From positions 1 through 43,083 of the IMG/VR virus record IMGVR_UViG_3300025853_000189: 43,083 bases of DNA; one strand, written 5' to 3'. How positions within the stretch are numbered: the first letter of the stretch is position 1; every line of letters begins with the position of its first letter. This document shows positions 42,504-43,083 of this stretch, piece after piece. A program made the position numbers and the translations under genes. This DNA is from a virus. A model generated the notes under the pieces. It was given only the letters and a program-made list of their open reading frames with translations, had not been told where the DNA came from and did not search any database.

Positions 42504-43083
42504 CTAAAATATATATCTAATCTTATTCCAAGGAATAATCTTATCGTGTAATTTTGTAAAATTACTTATATATTCTGACTTTAGTTTACTTTTATAACGT
42601 AAATTAAGTCCTCCATACTGAGAAATCTTAACTTCTTGTATTTTAGGCACCCATAAATACTTTTCTGCATTAGGGTTAGTTTCTAAGTTTTTAAAATGTT
42701 TAGCTTCATTATGCGTAAGGAATATAACCTCTGCTAGTACTTGATCTTTATAATCTACATAATTATCAAGCATTTGAAATAGTTCTTTGTAGTCTTCTTT
42801 CCAGTTCTGATAAAGTATCACAGGACTAAAGTTTACATGAACATCGTAACCACTCTCTATAAAAGCGTCTATGGCTTTTATTCTATCTATTATTTTACTG
42901 GTGTTCGGTTCATGTATATCAGACATGTGTTGTGGCATCAGACTGAATCTGATACGTACTTTACCTCCTGGGTCAAATTCTACAAGATTTGGATTCACAT
43001 ACTTAGTAGCAAATGAACCCATAGCAATTGGATGTTCTTTGAAAAACTGAAATATCTTCTTCCACTCATGATGTTTAGCATGT
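42504..43083 (-). CDS. Spore photoproduct lyase-type radical SAM protein (5' end outside window)
   Basis: The frame stays open through the window edge (reading HAKHHEWKKIFQFFKEHP before the ATG at 43022), so the gene is truncated and only about 192 C-terminal residues are visible. They match the C-terminal half of the spore photoproduct lyase family: V-R-I-R-F-S-L-M-P, an H-E-P-N-T turn, a helix with IDRIKAIDAFIESGYDV, and V-N-F-S-P-V-I-L-Y-Q-N-W. Known members repair thymine photodimers by radical chemistry; the [4Fe-4S] CxxxCxxC motif would lie outside the window. It heads the visible part of the minus-strand operon. The family call is fairly firm; the substrate in a phage is not. Confidence 0.7.
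   Translation of the reverse strand, partial: HAKHHEWKKIFQFFKEHPIAMGSFATKYVNPNLVEFDPGGKVRIRFSLMPQHMSDIHEPNTSKIIDRIKAIDAFIESGYDVHVNFSPVILYQNWKEDYKELFQMLDNYVDYKDQVLAEVIFLTHNEAKHFKNLETNPNAEKYLWVPKIQEVKISQYGGLNLRYKSKLKSEYISNFTKLHDKIIPWNKIRYIF

Noticed and set aside
1-43083. Use of an alternative genetic code (stop-codon reassignment), known in some crAss-like phages
   Set aside because: TAA, TGA (15079-15081, 6209-6211) and TAG (at the end of the 39971-40261 gene) all end genes at sensible positions, and the giant frames are intact under the standard bacterial code.
1-43083. tRNA genes, CRISPR arrays, insertion sequences or attachment sites
   Set aside because: I looked in the non-coding gaps and found no cloverleaf-like sequence, regularly spaced repeats or transposase; the gaps are too short for most of these.

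Overview
The window looks like a segment of a crAss-like (Crassvirales-type) tailed phage, or a close relative, infecting a bacterium of the phylum Bacteroidota. No bacterial housekeeping gene, tRNA, insertion sequence or CRISPR array was seen. Four things point to this. The DNA is AT-rich and almost fully coding. Nearly all starts follow A-rich leaders with no Shine-Dalgarno sequence, as is usual in Bacteroidota. The order is small virion proteins, ring/neck-type proteins, a very large stabilisation/muzzle-type protein, then giant cargo proteins. One of those giants carries the D-F-D-I-D active-site motif known from the crAss-like virion RNA polymerase. All family calls come from reading the sequence, without a database search.

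Layout. Positions 1-850 hold the 3' end of a probable fibre or adhesin gene and two small membrane proteins, the first holin-like. A non-coding gap at 851-928 holds a promoter candidate. Positions 929-8110 carry a tightly packed plus-strand set of small virion genes: decoration-like beta proteins, four members of one paralogous family (929, 3511, 3994, 6645), a metallophosphoesterase, an HU/IHF-like protein, two probable ring/neck proteins and a 38-residue Cys/Lys-rich peptide. Cysteine clusters recur across this set. Positions 8110-39892 hold six large or giant genes on the same strand: a 2323-residue muzzle-type protein, a 1153-residue and a 169-residue protein that share glycine-zipper segments, an 861-residue protein ending in an M15-like peptidase, a 4720-residue protein and a 1343-residue protein.

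A hairpin at 39913-39936 separates this late module from a minus-strand operon (43083 to 39971). That operon encodes the C-terminal part of a spore-photoproduct-lyase-type radical SAM enzyme, two overlapping membrane-anchored proteins, a MazG-like pyrophosphohydrolase, a small HExxH metalloprotein, a zinc-finger protein of visibly different base composition, and three small unknowns, one a possible lipoprotein.

How they may work together (inference): the plus-strand genes would build the capsid decoration, neck and tail and a protein cargo ejected with the DNA. The M15-like domain could open peptidoglycan and the glycine-rich proteins could line a membrane path. The 4720-residue chain would then deliver an RNA polymerase together with a PD-(D/E)XK nuclease, a zincin-type protease and a nucleotidyltransferase-like domain. 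That combination in one predicted polypeptide is the most notable feature here. The minus-strand operon looks like an early or accessory nucleotide and DNA metabolism set.
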